A stretch of 15,376 nucleotides of DNA from Patescibacteria group bacterium (GCA_023380995.1 JAMCTD010000032.1:1-15376), one strand, 5' to 3'. Positions 1 through 7,704 are shown, numbered from the stretch's first letter. A program made the numbers and translations. Notes: generated by a model from the letters alone, not told the origin.

Positions 1-1
1 A

Positions 2-826
2 TCTGCGATGGCCAGAGCTGCCGGTATTCCAAGCCGTGAGTTAGACGGATATGCTTATAGTGCAAATACCAAGCTTAGGCCTCTTTCGTTGACAAAGGAT
101 GTTTTGCACTCGTGGCCGGAATTTTGGGATGATGCAAGGGGTTGGGTAATGGTTGACCCTACCTGGGAAAATACTACAGGAGGAGTGGATTATTTTAATA
201 AGTTAGACCTTAATCATTTTGTTTTTGCTATTAAAGGATCTTCTTCCAGTGAGCCTATTCCTGCAGGATCATACAAATATTCAGGAGTAGATTCAAATGA
301 TGTCAAGGTTTCTTTAGCTGAGAACGATTTTCTGGGAAAACCTCAAATTGATGTTCAAATTAATGCTCCGGACACTATTTTTGCAGGTTTTCCCAATGTA
401 GTGCGTGTCAAAATTTCCAATACAGGCAATGCTTTGTATACTTCTGCTTTATTGGGGATAAATGCCAGCCAGCTGTCCATACTTAATGGAGGCAATCAAA
501 ATATAGGGTTAATACCGGCCTTTGGCAGCGCAGAATTTAATTTTAATACCCGCACTAAATCTCTATTTGACTCTTATGCTGATCAGATTACAGTTTTAGT
601 AGGCGGTCAGAAATTTACCAGAGATGTTGTCATTAAACCGTTTTTGTTATTTCAGACAATACCGCTGTTGATTGGTGCAGTAATAGGTCTTATGATCCTG
701 GTTTATTTGAGTGTTTTAGGAGCCCATGTTTACTTCTCAAAAAAGAAAAAACGCATAGTTGAAAGCGCAAAGGAGGAAAAACCTCCGGTTTCTTCCAAAA
801 AAGCTAAAAAGAAGGTTGGAAAATAG
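2..826 (+). CDS. Transglutaminase-like protein, C-terminal part, membrane-anchored (5' end missing)
   Basis: The reading frame is open to the left edge, so the ATG at 8 is probably internal. The first residues (ARAAGIPSRELDGYAY) match the helix and strand that follow the catalytic Cys in transglutaminase-like folds. The Cys itself would lie just off the window. The His and Asp of the triad are visible as LHSWPEFW (about residue 34) and VDPTWE (about residue 50). A beta-rich stretch follows (residues 105-210), then one membrane helix (about 214-244) and a Lys-rich tail, so the catalytic part should lie outside the cell and the tail inside. Transglutaminase-like domains in bacteria are often proteases or of unknown substrate; the reaction here is not known. 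The gene ends in TAG, and the uvrC promoter lies over and just past its last codons. Confidence 0.75.
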   Translation, partial: SAMARAAGIPSRELDGYAYSANTKLRPLSLTKDVLHSWPEFWDDARGWVMVDPTWENTTGGVDYFNKLDLNHFVFAIKGSSSSEPIPAGSYKYSGVDSNDVKVSLAENDFLGKPQIDVQINAPDTIFAGFPNVVRVKISNTGNALYTSALLGINASQLSILNGGNQNIGLIPAFGSAEFNFNTRTKSLFDSYADQITVLVGGQKFTRDVVIKPFLLFQTIPLLIGAVIGLMILVYLSVLGAHVYFSKKKKRIVESAKEEKPPVSSKKAKKKVGK

Positions 827-844
827 GCACAAAATTAGTATAAT
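816..844 (+). promoter_or_regulatory. uvrC promoter
   Basis: TTGGAA (816-821), a 17-bp spacer and a perfect TATAAT (839-844). The GTG start of uvrC is 9 bp after the -10 box, and no Shine-Dalgarno fits between them, so the mRNA is probably leaderless or nearly so. Confidence 0.65.
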
Positions 845-853
845 ACGCAAGCT

Positions 854-2110
854 GTGATTCCCTCTACTTTTGAGAAGTCGAAAATTCCGCATCAGCCTGG
901 TGTCTATATTTTTAAAAATAGCACAGATGATGTTTTATACGTGGGTAAGGCAATTGATCTATATCATCGTGTCTCATCATACTTTTCAGGTGCTCAAATT
1001 CCTAAGACTGCCATGCTGGTTGAGCAAATAGCAGATGTGGATACTGTTATTGTTCAATCTGAACTTGAGGCTTTGATTTTAGAAGCAAACTTAATTAAAA
1101 AATATCTCCCCCCTTTTAATATCAGGCTGACAGATGATAAAAGCTATCTTTATATTGGTTTGACAAAAGAGGATTTTCCAAAAATCGTAACCTTAAGGAA
1201 AAAAGAGCTAAATGAAGTTAAAAAATATTGGGGTCCTTTTCCTTCAAGCAGGACTGTAAAAAATACCTTAAAGTCTTTAAGAAGGGTATTTCCCTGGTGT
1301 TCGGGACCAGGATATAGGAGCAGGATGTGCTTTTATTACCATATTGGTTTGTGTCCCGGGGCTTGTGCAGGAATTATCTCCAAAAAAGATTACAACAAAA
1401 TCTTAAGCAGGTTTTCCAAGTTTATGGATGGGAAAGTAAGCGAGTTGACTGATGTTTTAACTTCTGAAATGATGCAGGCATCAAACCAGCAAAAGTTTGA
1501 AGAAGCTGCCAAAATAAAAAGGATTTTAGAAGGAATAAGCTATATGACTCAAACCAACAGGGCGCAGCTTTATTTGGAAAATCCTAATTTTTTGGAAGAT
1601 GAAAGGCAACTTGCTTTAGAAAGTTTGCAAAAGGATTTAAATTTAAAAAAGATACCTGAAAGGATTGAAGCTTATGATATTTCCAATATCCAGGGTAAAG
1701 AGTCTACAGGTTCCATGGTGGTTTTAACAAATGGTGAAATTGATAAAAGCCAGTACAGGAAATTTAAGATCAGGATAACCGGTAAACCAAATGATGTAGG
1801 GATGCACAAAGAGATGATGAGAAGAAGATTAAATCACAAAGAGTGGCCTTTGCCTGATTTAATCATTATTGATGGAGGAAGGGGACAGGTGCGTGGGGTT
1901 GAGTCCATACTACTTACTGCTAACTTCCATTTACCAATTTATGGTTTGGCAAAGAGGATGGAATGGTTATACCCACCAGAAGGTGAAGTTGTAAAGCTTT
2001 CCAGAAGAAGTTCTTCTTTAAAGATGCTGCAAAAGCTGCGTGATGAAGCCCACAGATTTGCCATAAGCTATCATAAAAAGTTACACAGAAGAGCTGTTTT
2101 AGGGTTTTAA
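854..2110 (+). CDS. uvrC: UvrC excinuclease subunit, short form lacking the C-terminal HhH domain
   Basis: Nucleotide excision repair: UvrC cuts on both sides of a lesion bound by UvrB. The 418 residues hold an N-terminal GIY-YIG nuclease (PGVYIF at 15-20, YVG at 29-31, EANLIKKYLPPFNI at 77-90), four Cys that bind the Fe-S cluster in UvrC (149, 159, 167, 171), a UVR motif for UvrB contact (QKFEEAAKIKRILEGI, about 213-228), and the RNase H-like 5' nuclease with D275 (DISNIQG), D340 (DGGRGQ) and H400 (RDEAHRF). The usual family length is about 600. This protein stops just after the RNase H-like core, so the tandem helix-hairpin-helix DNA-binding domain is absent. The GTG start gives an N-terminus of normal length before PGVY. 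No uvrA or uvrB is in the window. Confidence 0.93.
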   Translation: MIPSTFEKSKIPHQPGVYIFKNSTDDVLYVGKAIDLYHRVSSYFSGAQIPKTAMLVEQIADVDTVIVQSELEALILEANLIKKYLPPFNIRLTDDKSYLYIGLTKEDFPKIVTLRKKELNEVKKYWGPFPSSRTVKNTLKSLRRVFPWCSGPGYRSRMCFYYHIGLCPGACAGIISKKDYNKILSRFSKFMDGKVSELTDVLTSEMMQASNQQKFEEAAKIKRILEGISYMTQTNRAQLYLENPNFLEDERQLALESLQKDLNLKKIPERIEAYDISNIQGKESTGSMVVLTNGEIDKSQYRKFKIRITGKPNDVGMHKEMMRRRLNHKEWPLPDLIIIDGGRGQVRGVESILLTANFHLPIYGLAKRMEWLYPPEGEVVKLSRRSSSLKMLQKLRDEAHRFAISYHKKLHRRAVLGF

Positions 2111-2121
2111 AGGTGATGTTG

Positions 2122-2132
2122 TACAATATATT
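2122..2132 (+). promoter_or_regulatory. Possible -10 region for the PF04020 membrane protein gene
   Basis: Two overlapping -10-like hexamers, TACAAT (2122-2127) and TATATT (2127-2132). The second is 8 bp before the ATG at 2141. There is no clear -35 and no Shine-Dalgarno. Confidence 0.35.
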
Positions 2133-2140
2133 AAAGATCG

Positions 2141-2542
2141 ATGAAAACGCTGCTCAGATATTTTTTGATAAACCTGGTGTCCCTTTGGGCTACCACCAGA
2201 ATTATTCCAGGTTTAACTTATACAGGTGGAATAAAAAGTTTACTGATTGGAGCTATAGCTTTTATGCTGATTAATTTCCTTTTAGTACCCCTTCTTAGGA
2301 TTTTATTTTTACCGCTGAATCTTTTAACCCTGGGTCTTTTTGCCTGGATTACCAATGTTTTAGCCTATCAGAGAGGAAATTATGAATTGTCTGACTTTGC
2401 CCTGATACCCTATACTTTTTCAGGCTTAAACTATAATGGTTTTGAGATTCCCACCTTTGAGCTGTCTGCTTTTTTAGTGGCAATTGCAGCTTCTTTTTTA
2501 ATAGGCTTTATAACTCACCTGCTGCAATGGCTTTGCCATTAA
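2141..2542 (+). CDS. Small four-helix membrane protein of the PF04020 (phage holin 4_2 / YvlD-like) family
   Basis: The protein has 133 residues, almost all hydrophobic, with four membrane helices (about 4-20, 31-57, 60-76 and 108-131). The N-terminus (LLRYFLINLVSLWATTRIIPGL) and the segment NFLLVPLLRILFLPLNLLTLGLFAWITN match the pattern of PF04020. This family carries a holin name but is found widely on bacterial chromosomes and has no settled function. No lysis or phage genes lie nearby, so the holin label should not be read as prophage. The gene sits 30 bp after uvrC and 47 bp before secG, all in the same direction. Confidence 0.8.
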   Translation: MKTLLRYFLINLVSLWATTRIIPGLTYTGGIKSLLIGAIAFMLINFLLVPLLRILFLPLNLLTLGLFAWITNVLAYQRGNYELSDFALIPYTFSGLNYNGFEIPTFELSAFLVAIAASFLIGFITHLLQWLCH

Positions 2543-2574
2543 AATAAAAACTTCTTCCCTTTCTTCAAATGATG

Positions 2575-2580
2575 TATAAT
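2575..2580 (+). promoter_or_regulatory. -10 box of secG
   Basis: A perfect TATAAT that ends 9 bp before the secG ATG (2590). The -35 region is poor (TTCTTC at 2552-2557). With no Shine-Dalgarno in the short gap, a leaderless start is likely. Confidence 0.5.
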
Positions 2581-2589
2581 GGCTGAAGG

Positions 2590-2811
2590 ATGAAATCAGC
2601 AATTTCCATTATCCAGATTATTTTGGGTATTTTGGTGATTATAACAATCATATTACAACAAAAAGGTTCAGGTTTGGGCTCAAGTTTTGGTGGAGGAGGA
2701 GATATGTCTTTTTACCGCACCAAAAGGGGAGCTGAGAAGCTGCTTTTTTATGCCACTATCGGATTGTCGCTGGCATTCATAATTTCCTCTCTGATAGGCT
2801 TAATGTTTTAG
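2590..2811 (+). CDS. secG: SecG, auxiliary subunit of the Sec translocase
   Basis: SecG sits beside SecY and SecE in the inner membrane and helps SecA-driven export. The 73 residues show the family layout: a first membrane helix (about 3-23), the cytosolic loop with LQQKGSGLGSSFGGGG (about 22-37), and a second helix (about 50-72). Length is normal for a short SecG. It starts at an ATG placed 9 bp after a TATAAT box and ends in TAG 9 bp before the substrate-binding protein, which has no ribosome binding site of its own, so the two are probably cotranscribed. Confidence 0.9.
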   Translation: MKSAISIIQIILGILVIITIILQQKGSGLGSSFGGGGDMSFYRTKRGAEKLLFYATIGLSLAFIISSLIGLMF

Positions 2812-2820
2812 TATTTTTAT

Positions 2821-4239
2821 ATGAATTTAAAATCTCTGAGATTATCCGCGTTGATCTTGTGGCAGTATTTAAAAAGGAATAAAAAGTTAGTTTTAGGGAT
2901 TTTGGTTTTAGTAATACTCGTAGTTATTTTCCAGCTCATCTTTAATATTTTTCATCCAAAGAATGTCATAAAGATTGGTTTAGTAGGGACTTACCAGGAG
3001 CACGATTTACCCTCTGAGGTAACAAAACTTATTTCTGTTCCTTTGGTGGAAGCAAGCAGTGACGGTAGAATAAAGCCTTTATTGGTGACTGGGTGGGATG
3101 TTAACAATGATGCTACGAAATTTCAATTTAAATTAAAAGATAACTTAAAATGGGCTGATAATAGTAAAGTAAAAGCTTCTGATTTAGAATTTAGTATCCC
3201 AAACACCAGTGTTTCTTTTCCTGACGATCGGACAATAGAGTTTAGCCTTAAGGAATCCTACTCCCCGCTTCCTTCAGTTTTAATGAAACCTATCTTTAAA
3301 AAAGGAACACTTTTAGGACTGGGAACATATAAAATAGCTACCTGCCGTTTTCTCTTCTTTTTCTCTCCGCATCCTTGTATTGATAAAAGCAGGATCTTTA
3401 TTGCAAAAATCACACTGCAGCCTAATGATCCTAAACTGCCTGATATATCTATACGTTTCTATCCCAGTGAAAAGGTTGCTGTAACCGGATTTAATTTAGG
3501 TGAAGTGCAGGTTTTATTAGGTTTGAATAACATAGGACCGTTTTCTTCAGTACCGTTAGTGGGTATTAAACAGAAGACTGATTACTCAAAAATTGTGACA
3601 CTTTTGTTTCAAACACAGGATTTTAATTTAAGAAACCGCTCGCTGCGCCAGGCTTTATCATTTGCAACACCGGAGATTAAAGATGAAGAAAGTGCTAATA
3701 ATCCATACCCTCCTTATCTTTGGGCTTACAACAGCGATTCCAAAAAATATCTGGCTAATCCTAAAGAAGCACAAGCAGCTTTGGAAAGGGCAAAATCCCA
3801 AATTCCTGATGATAAGCTATATTCAGAACTTATACTTACAGCAATACCTAATTTAGAAGAAGTAGGAAAAGCCGTGGTAGCTTCCTGGAAGCAGCTGGGG
3901 TTTGATGCAAAACTTAGGGTGGAGTCAGGTATTCCTCAAAACTTCCAAGCCCTTTTGATAACTCAAAGCATCCCTGTTGATCCGGACCAATATTCTTTAT
4001 GGCATGCAACCCAAACAAAGACCAATTTAACCAAATATGATTCCAAAAGGGTGGATAAGGATCTGGAAGATGGCAGGAAGATTATTACTGAAAGTGAAAG
4101 ACAGGCCAAATATTTTGACTTCCAAAAAACTTTGCTTGAAGATGCGCCTGCTATTTTCCTGTACTTTCCTAAGTACAACACCGTTTACTTAAAAAAGATT
4201 GAGCCTTTGTTGGAAAAAATCAGCCAATTATCTAATTAA
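2821..4239 (+). CDS. Family-5 (peptide/nickel type) extracellular solute-binding protein, membrane-anchored
   Basis: The protein has 472 residues. A positively charged N-terminus is followed by one strong membrane helix (about 23-45), which probably stays as an anchor since no lipobox is seen. The rest fits SBP_bac_5: VTKLISVPLVEASSDG (start of lobe I), the segment FQFKLKDNLKWADNSKVKASDLEF (about 103-126), typical of dipeptide/oligopeptide binders, RNRSLRQALSFA (about 269-280), and a C-terminal part with QYSLWHATQ and QAKYFDFQKTLLEDAPAIFLYFP. The domain is shorter than most OppA/DppA proteins. No ABC permease or ATPase gene is nearby, so the partner is either encoded elsewhere or absent. It follows secG by 9 bp. 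Ligand unknown. Confidence 0.85.
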   Translation: MNLKSLRLSALILWQYLKRNKKLVLGILVLVILVVIFQLIFNIFHPKNVIKIGLVGTYQEHDLPSEVTKLISVPLVEASSDGRIKPLLVTGWDVNNDATKFQFKLKDNLKWADNSKVKASDLEFSIPNTSVSFPDDRTIEFSLKESYSPLPSVLMKPIFKKGTLLGLGTYKIATCRFLFFFSPHPCIDKSRIFIAKITLQPNDPKLPDISIRFYPSEKVAVTGFNLGEVQVLLGLNNIGPFSSVPLVGIKQKTDYSKIVTLLFQTQDFNLRNRSLRQALSFATPEIKDEESANNPYPPYLWAYNSDSKKYLANPKEAQAALERAKSQIPDDKLYSELILTAIPNLEEVGKAVVASWKQLGFDAKLRVESGIPQNFQALLITQSIPVDPDQYSLWHATQTKTNLTKYDSKRVDKDLEDGRKIITESERQAKYFDFQKTLLEDAPAIFLYFPKYNTVYLKKIEPLLEKISQLSN

Positions 4240-4271
4240 TACCCCATAATTTGCTTCCTTTTTTTGGGGGG

Positions 4272-4301
4272 TTGACAGCTTCCGTTACCAAGTGAGACAC
4301 T
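4272..4301 (+). promoter_or_regulatory. Candidate promoter for the DUF1003-like gene
   Basis: Perfect TTGACA (4272-4277), an 18-bp spacer with TG at 4293-4294 as in an extended -10, and a weak -10 GACACT (4296-4301). Transcription would begin near 4308, right at the foot of the hairpin at 4309-4350. Confidence 0.4.
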
Positions 4302-4308
4302 TAACTTG

Positions 4309-4354
4309 AAATCTCTAAGACCAAACATGAAATAAGCAGGTTAGGGATTTTTTT
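4309..4354 (+). terminator. Terminator-like hairpin in front of the DUF1003-like gene
   Basis: AAATCTCTAA (4309-4318) and CC (4321-4322) pair with GG and TTAGGGATTT (4339-4350), with one T-G wobble and a two-base bulge. The right arm runs into seven T (4348-4354). It lies between the candidate promoter and the ribosome binding site, so it either ends the secG/binding-protein transcript or acts as an attenuator for the next gene. Confidence 0.55.
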
Positions 4355-4373
4355 GTTGGGAAAGGAGTACATT

Positions 4374-4796
4374 ATGGGAACCCGAAAATTAGCCAGATTA
4401 GAAACAATCTCCTTTAAGATTACCGATTGGGTGGGAACCCCGGCATCCTTGATTGTTCATACTATGTTCTTTGCAGGAGTTTTTCTCCTGAGGATATTTG
4501 GTATTACAACAGATTATCTTTTGTTAATTTTAACCACAGCTGTTTCTTTGGAAGCTATATATTTGTCTATTTTTATCCAAATGACCGTTAACAGGAATAC
4601 AGAGAGTTTGGAGGAGGTGGAAGAGGATATTGAGGATATTCAGGAAGATGCAGACGAGGATGAGAAGACCCATAAAGTTTTAATCCATGTTATTGAGCAG
4701 ATGAAAGGTATTCAACAGGAGCTGGATACTTTGAAAAAAAGCGGGGCGTTAAAATCCTCCAACAATGGACACAAGCCTCCTTTGACCAGCAGCTAA
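4374..4796 (+). CDS. Two-helix membrane protein, DUF1003-like, with charged helical tail
   Basis: The start is the ATG at 4374, with a Shine-Dalgarno AAAGGAG (4361-4367); an in-frame TTG further up is ignored. The 140 residues contain two membrane helices (about 23-43 and 48-69), joined by a short loop, then NRN (73-75) and a very acidic, coiled-coil-like tail (76-122). The pattern SLEAIYLSIFIQMTVNRN resembles the end of DUF1003, where the second helix is followed by (Q)NR. The low-affinity iron permease family has a similar two-helix layout and is the main alternative. Function is unknown; the tail suggests cytoplasmic oligomerisation. The gene is preceded by its own candidate promoter and hairpin. 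Confidence 0.6.
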   Translation: MGTRKLARLETISFKITDWVGTPASLIVHTMFFAGVFLLRIFGITTDYLLLILTTAVSLEAIYLSIFIQMTVNRNTESLEEVEEDIEDIQEDADEDEKTHKVLIHVIEQMKGIQQELDTLKKSGALKSSNNGHKPPLTSS

Positions 4797-4905
4797 TCTT
4801 TCTAAATAAAAATTCTAGGATTTTTTCTTAATTGTTCTTCACTCAATTTTATTATTCTTCTTACAAATTAATGTTTTAATTAATAAGCAAAGGAGGTGAT
4901 GATAA

Positions 4906-5121
4906 GTGGATGGAGCAACAAATCTTAATCAGAGATCCAAAGAAATGGCGGATCACCTAAACCATGTCAGTTATCCTGCTTCTAAACAGGATTTGGTAGA
5001 AGCTTGTGAAGATATGTCTGATGTGTCTCAGGATGATAAGAAATGGTTTATGGATAAACTGCCGGATAAAACTTTTAATGACTCTGATGAAGTTAAGCAC
5101 GCACTTGGTGCATCTATGTAG
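4906..5121 (+). CDS. DUF2795 family small protein
   Basis: A 71-residue soluble protein that starts at GTG 4906. The start is fixed by a 12-nt Shine-Dalgarno AAAGGAGGTGAT (4889-4900), which could pair along its whole length with a standard 16S rRNA 3' end. The pattern HLNHVSYPASKQDLVEAC then KLPDKTFNDSDEVKHALG matches DUF2795, a domain of unknown function of about 60 residues that often stands alone. The strong ribosome binding site and the good terminator 14 bp after the TAG stop suggest a well-expressed single gene. No role is assigned. Confidence 0.75.
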   Translation: MDGATNLNQRSKEMADHLNHVSYPASKQDLVEACEDMSDVSQDDKKWFMDKLPDKTFNDSDEVKHALGASM

Positions 5122-5134
5122 TTTGTATTATTAT

Positions 5135-5178
5135 AAAGCCAGGTTTTTAAGCATTTAAGTTATTAGACCTGGCTTTTT
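5135..5178 (+). terminator. Rho-independent terminator after the DUF2795 gene
   Basis: AAAGCCAGGT (5135-5144) and ACCTGGCTTT (5167-5176) form a perfect 10-bp stem followed by more T. It is the best terminator in the window. Confidence 0.9.
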
Positions 5179-5276
5179 ATTTTCTTAAGGGTTCTTACCA
5201 AATTCTTACATTATTCTAATTTTTTTCTTAATTATGCTCATTAAAATAAATTATTAACATTTTTGTTTCAAAATCC

Positions 5277-5540
5277 ATGAATGAGCCTATTTCCCCTGAC
5301 CCAGAAGCAATGCTAGCAATTGCAGACATCCGTGAGTCAGTGGATTTAATTGAACTTTCAAGAAAAATTTTCCAGGAAAAGCTGGCAGCAATCAGAAGCA
5401 AATTAGAAGAGACTCATGATCTTAAGCAAGCTAAAAGTTTACTTGCTGAAGCAAAAGATTTATCGAGGGAATATACAGAGTCATTAAAAATAATTGAAAG
5501 TTATATTGAAAACAGTTTTTCTTCCCGCAAGAGAGTTTAA
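5277..5540 (+). CDS. Hypothetical small helical protein
   Basis: I do not recognise this 87-residue protein. After a Pro-containing start (MNEPISPDPEA) it is predicted to be nearly all alpha helix, rich in Glu, Lys, Leu and Ser, with coiled-coil-like spacing (about residues 20-80) and a basic end (SSRKRV). It has no signal peptide or membrane helix. ATG 5277 is the first start in frame; no Shine-Dalgarno is seen, and only a weak -10-like TAACAT (5255-5260) lies upstream. Codon use resembles its neighbours. It stands alone between the terminator at 5178 and the antisense tRNA-Lys. Confidence 0.6.
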   Translation: MNEPISPDPEAMLAIADIRESVDLIELSRKIFQEKLAAIRSKLEETHDLKQAKSLLAEAKDLSREYTESLKIIESYIENSFSSRKRV

Positions 5541-5560
5541 TAATACCACTTTACTATCTG

Positions 5561-5633
5561 TGAGCCGGGTGGGACTCGAACCCACGACCGAAGGATTAAG
5601 AGTCCTTTGCTCTACCAACTGAGCTACCGGCCC
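5561..5633 (-). tRNA. tRNA-Lys (anticodon CTT)
   Basis: On the minus strand all four arms form: acceptor GGGCCGG with CCGGCTC (one G-T pair), D arm GCTCAGTTGGTAGAGC, anticodon stem AAGGA/TCCTT around the loop CTCTTAA (anticodon CTT, reads AAG), and T arm GTGGG/CCCAC around TTCGAGT. The discriminator is A. The 3' CCA is not encoded, so a CCA-adding enzyme is needed. Confidence 0.95.
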
Positions 5634-5643
5634 GAACTGCTAA

Positions 5644-5649
5644 ATTATA
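5644..5649 (-). promoter_or_regulatory. -10 box of tRNA-Lys
   Basis: A perfect TATAAT on the minus strand, 10 bp upstream of the mature tRNA 5' end. No good -35 was found. Confidence 0.5.
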
Positions 5650-5703
5650 TACCAATCGTATTTGAAAATATATAAATTCTAAATAAAAATTATTTTAAAA
5701 GAG

Positions 5704-5709
5704 TATAAT
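5704..5709 (+). promoter_or_regulatory. -10 box of the glycosidase-like gene
   Basis: A perfect TATAAT that ends 14 bp before the ATG at 5724. There is no clear -35 and no Shine-Dalgarno, so the untranslated leader would be about 8 nt or less. Confidence 0.4.
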
Positions 5710-5723
5710 GAAAAAAATAGTAA

Positions 5724-6966
5724 ATGCCTGAAAAATTAACAAGGCGTAATTTTTGCAAGCTTGGCGCCTTTTCTACTGCAGGTTTTTTAATAGCTGGAAG
5801 CCTGGGGGATAACCCGCCAATCCCAAATACTTTGAAAGTTCTGGTACTATCAAATTTCCCTGAAATTTTTCCAACAAGAGAAAGTTTAGCAATAAAAGCT
5901 GAAGTATTGAGCTTGGGAGATGGTTCTGATTCTGCAAGGATGGCAGCAAGTAATCTTTTTCTAGTTGGAGGAAAAGTTTTTCTCACACCAAACATTAATT
6001 TTTATCCTGATATGTGGTTTAGGGATTTCTATTTTAGTTCAGAATCAAAGTATCTTAAGAATCCTCTTTTAGCTGATAATATTTTAACCAATTTTGAAAA
6101 TCAGCAAGCTGAAAATGGCCAGATTCCAACCACAGTATCAATAGTGGGTGATCCTCCTCATAAATATTCTGAGGATGAATCAAGTTGCCTCTACTTAATG
6201 AAAGCAGCATTGCTTAAGCAGGAGGATCCTGCGTTTTTAACATCAGCAAGGAAAATGCATGCAGAAAAAGCCCTAGGTTTTATAAGAGGGCATTTAGAAG
6301 AAGGTGCTTATGTGACTCCTCCGGGTTCAAGAAGGGGAATTGTAGATGCATTTAAATTCCCGGATCATGATGTGGTAACTTATTTACAGGGAATATATGC
6401 TGCATCTCTTTTGGCAGCAAATGTTTTGGGCTTAAGCCTTCATCGGAATGAAATAACAGAGGCTGTTAATGTATACCAGAGCCTGATGGATAACGGAATT
6501 GCTTCTTTAAAGCCGGCGTTTTGGTAAAGCTCCTTGTGTAGGTGCTCTTTGCGGTGAATATATAGCTATAAAAGATTTCGGCCAGCAATTTTTAAATGCC
6601 CAACAGGTAACTAATGCTTTGGAGAATGCTCCTAGAGCTGATTTTGCAAATTTCAACGGAGAGAGCTATTTTAAAATATTAACTAAAAGCATAGATGACA
6701 GTGATTTTTTTGATCCGAGAAACTTTATTAATTTATCAGAGCCAGGGTGGTATCAAAACGGGGGCGTTTGGCTTTTGTGGGATTTTATAGCTAAAAGTGT
6801 AGGAAGCTTTCATGGTCTTGATATAGTGAGACCTGACTTTGTCTCAAAAATAAAAGAGCTGCTTAAGGTTACAGACCATTCAGAATCAATTCCTACAGGT
6901 GGTATATTTGAAAAAATGATCAGGTTTGAGCATCCTTGGCAGTTATGGAATCTTGCGGTGGCATAA
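5724..6966 (+). pseudogene. Tat-exported six-hairpin glycosidase-like protein, interrupted by a +1 frameshift
   Basis: The frame from ATG 5724 ends at TAA 6525-6527. The same protein continues one base over, from GGT at 6523 to TAA 6966. Skipping one T in TTTT (6519-6522) joins them into about 413 residues. The N-terminus has a twin-arginine motif (TRRNFCK, 6-12) and a hydrophobic stretch, so export by Tat is likely. The (alpha/alpha)6 glycosidase look rests on FYPDMWFRDFYF (about 93-104), the repeated long helices, and YQNGGVWLLWD in the second part, as in invertase, glucoamylase or debranching-type folds. The substrate cannot be told. Both halves keep good coding quality, so the break is recent, a sequencing error, or a programmed shift. 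It is followed 25 bp later by a membrane protease gene. Confidence 0.6.
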
Positions 6967-6978
6967 TTCTAGTTTTGT

Positions 6979-6984
6979 TATACT
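6979..6984 (+). promoter_or_regulatory. -10 box of the membrane zinc protease gene
   Basis: TATACT that ends 7 bp before the ATG at 6992, with no Shine-Dalgarno between them. It fits the leaderless layout seen elsewhere in the window. Confidence 0.5.
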
Positions 6985-6991
6985 AATTTTG

Positions 6992-7678
6992 ATGCTTTAT
7001 TTTACTCTTTTTCTTTTAGAATTGTTTTTGCTTTTCTTTTTATCAAAAAAGCTGACTAATTGTTTGGCTCAAATAATTTTTAGGGTTACTAAAAACCATC
7101 ATGCTGTAGTTAGAATTTTAGCAATCATTTTTTTGCCCGGGACAATATTGCATGAGTTAGCCCACCTTTTATTTGCAGGAATAATGTTTGTGCCTGTGGG
7201 GGAAATGAATGTTATTCCTGAGGTTGCAGAAGGGAGAGTAAGGTTGGGAAGTGTGCAAATTGGCAAAACTGATCCATTTAGGAGGGTTATTATAGGGGTG
7301 GCTCCGGTTCTTTTTGGCCTGATTTTAATATCCTCTATTTTTCTTTTTGTTAAATTTGGTGCTACACCCTGGTGGCAGACAGCCTTGGTTTTATATTTAA
7401 TTTTTGAAATTGGCAATACCATGTTTTCTTCCAAAAAAGACTTGGAGGGCATGGTTGGTTTTCTTGTTTTGGTTTTAGCTCTGGCTTTAATAATTTTAGT
7501 ACCCTTGTATTTTTTAAGTCCAAATTTGTTACAAAATGTCTGGACTTATATCAGTACGCTAAACTTGGAATTTGCTGTAAACTTTTTTAAACAGGCTTCT
7601 GTTTATTTAATAATCCCCGGAGGATTGGATTTACTAATCATTCTGCTTGTAACTCCCCTGATCAGAAAGATGACTTAA
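6992..7678 (+). CDS. M50-like integral membrane zinc metalloprotease
   Basis: I chose the ATG at 6992, since it lies 7 bp after a TATACT box; an earlier in-frame ATG at 6926 would overlap the glycosidase-like gene. The 228 residues span the membrane about six times. HELAH (H54, E55, H58) is the HExxH zinc site and sits in a hydrophobic helix, as in site-2-type (M50) proteases. NTMFSSKKDLEG (142-153) may give the third zinc ligand as D150. The segment between (GEMNVIPEVAEGRVRLGSVQIG) is predicted to be beta and soluble. M50 proteases cut substrates within the membrane, often anti-sigma factors; here no substrate is apparent. No PDZ domain is present. Confidence 0.7.
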   Translation: MLYFTLFLLELFLLFFLSKKLTNCLAQIIFRVTKNHHAVVRILAIIFLPGTILHELAHLLFAGIMFVPVGEMNVIPEVAEGRVRLGSVQIGKTDPFRRVIIGVAPVLFGLILISSIFLFVKFGATPWWQTALVLYLIFEIGNTMFSSKKDLEGMVGFLVLVLALALIILVPLYFLSPNLLQNVWTYISTLNLEFAVNFFKQASVYLIIPGGLDLLIILLVTPLIRKMT

Positions 7679-7704
7679 GGTTTTTTATAACACACACCCT
7701 ATAA

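Noticed and set aside
2141..2542. Holin-family protein as a sign of prophage
   Set aside because: PF04020 proteins are common chromosomal membrane proteins, and no phage gene is nearby.
4242..4270. C-run and G-run after the binding protein as a terminator
   Set aside because: The T-run is in the loop and none follows the stem, so it does not have terminator form on either strand.
4353..4355. TTG 4353 as start of the DUF1003-like gene
   Set aside because: It overlaps the T-run of the hairpin and comes before the Shine-Dalgarno; ATG 4374 is well placed.
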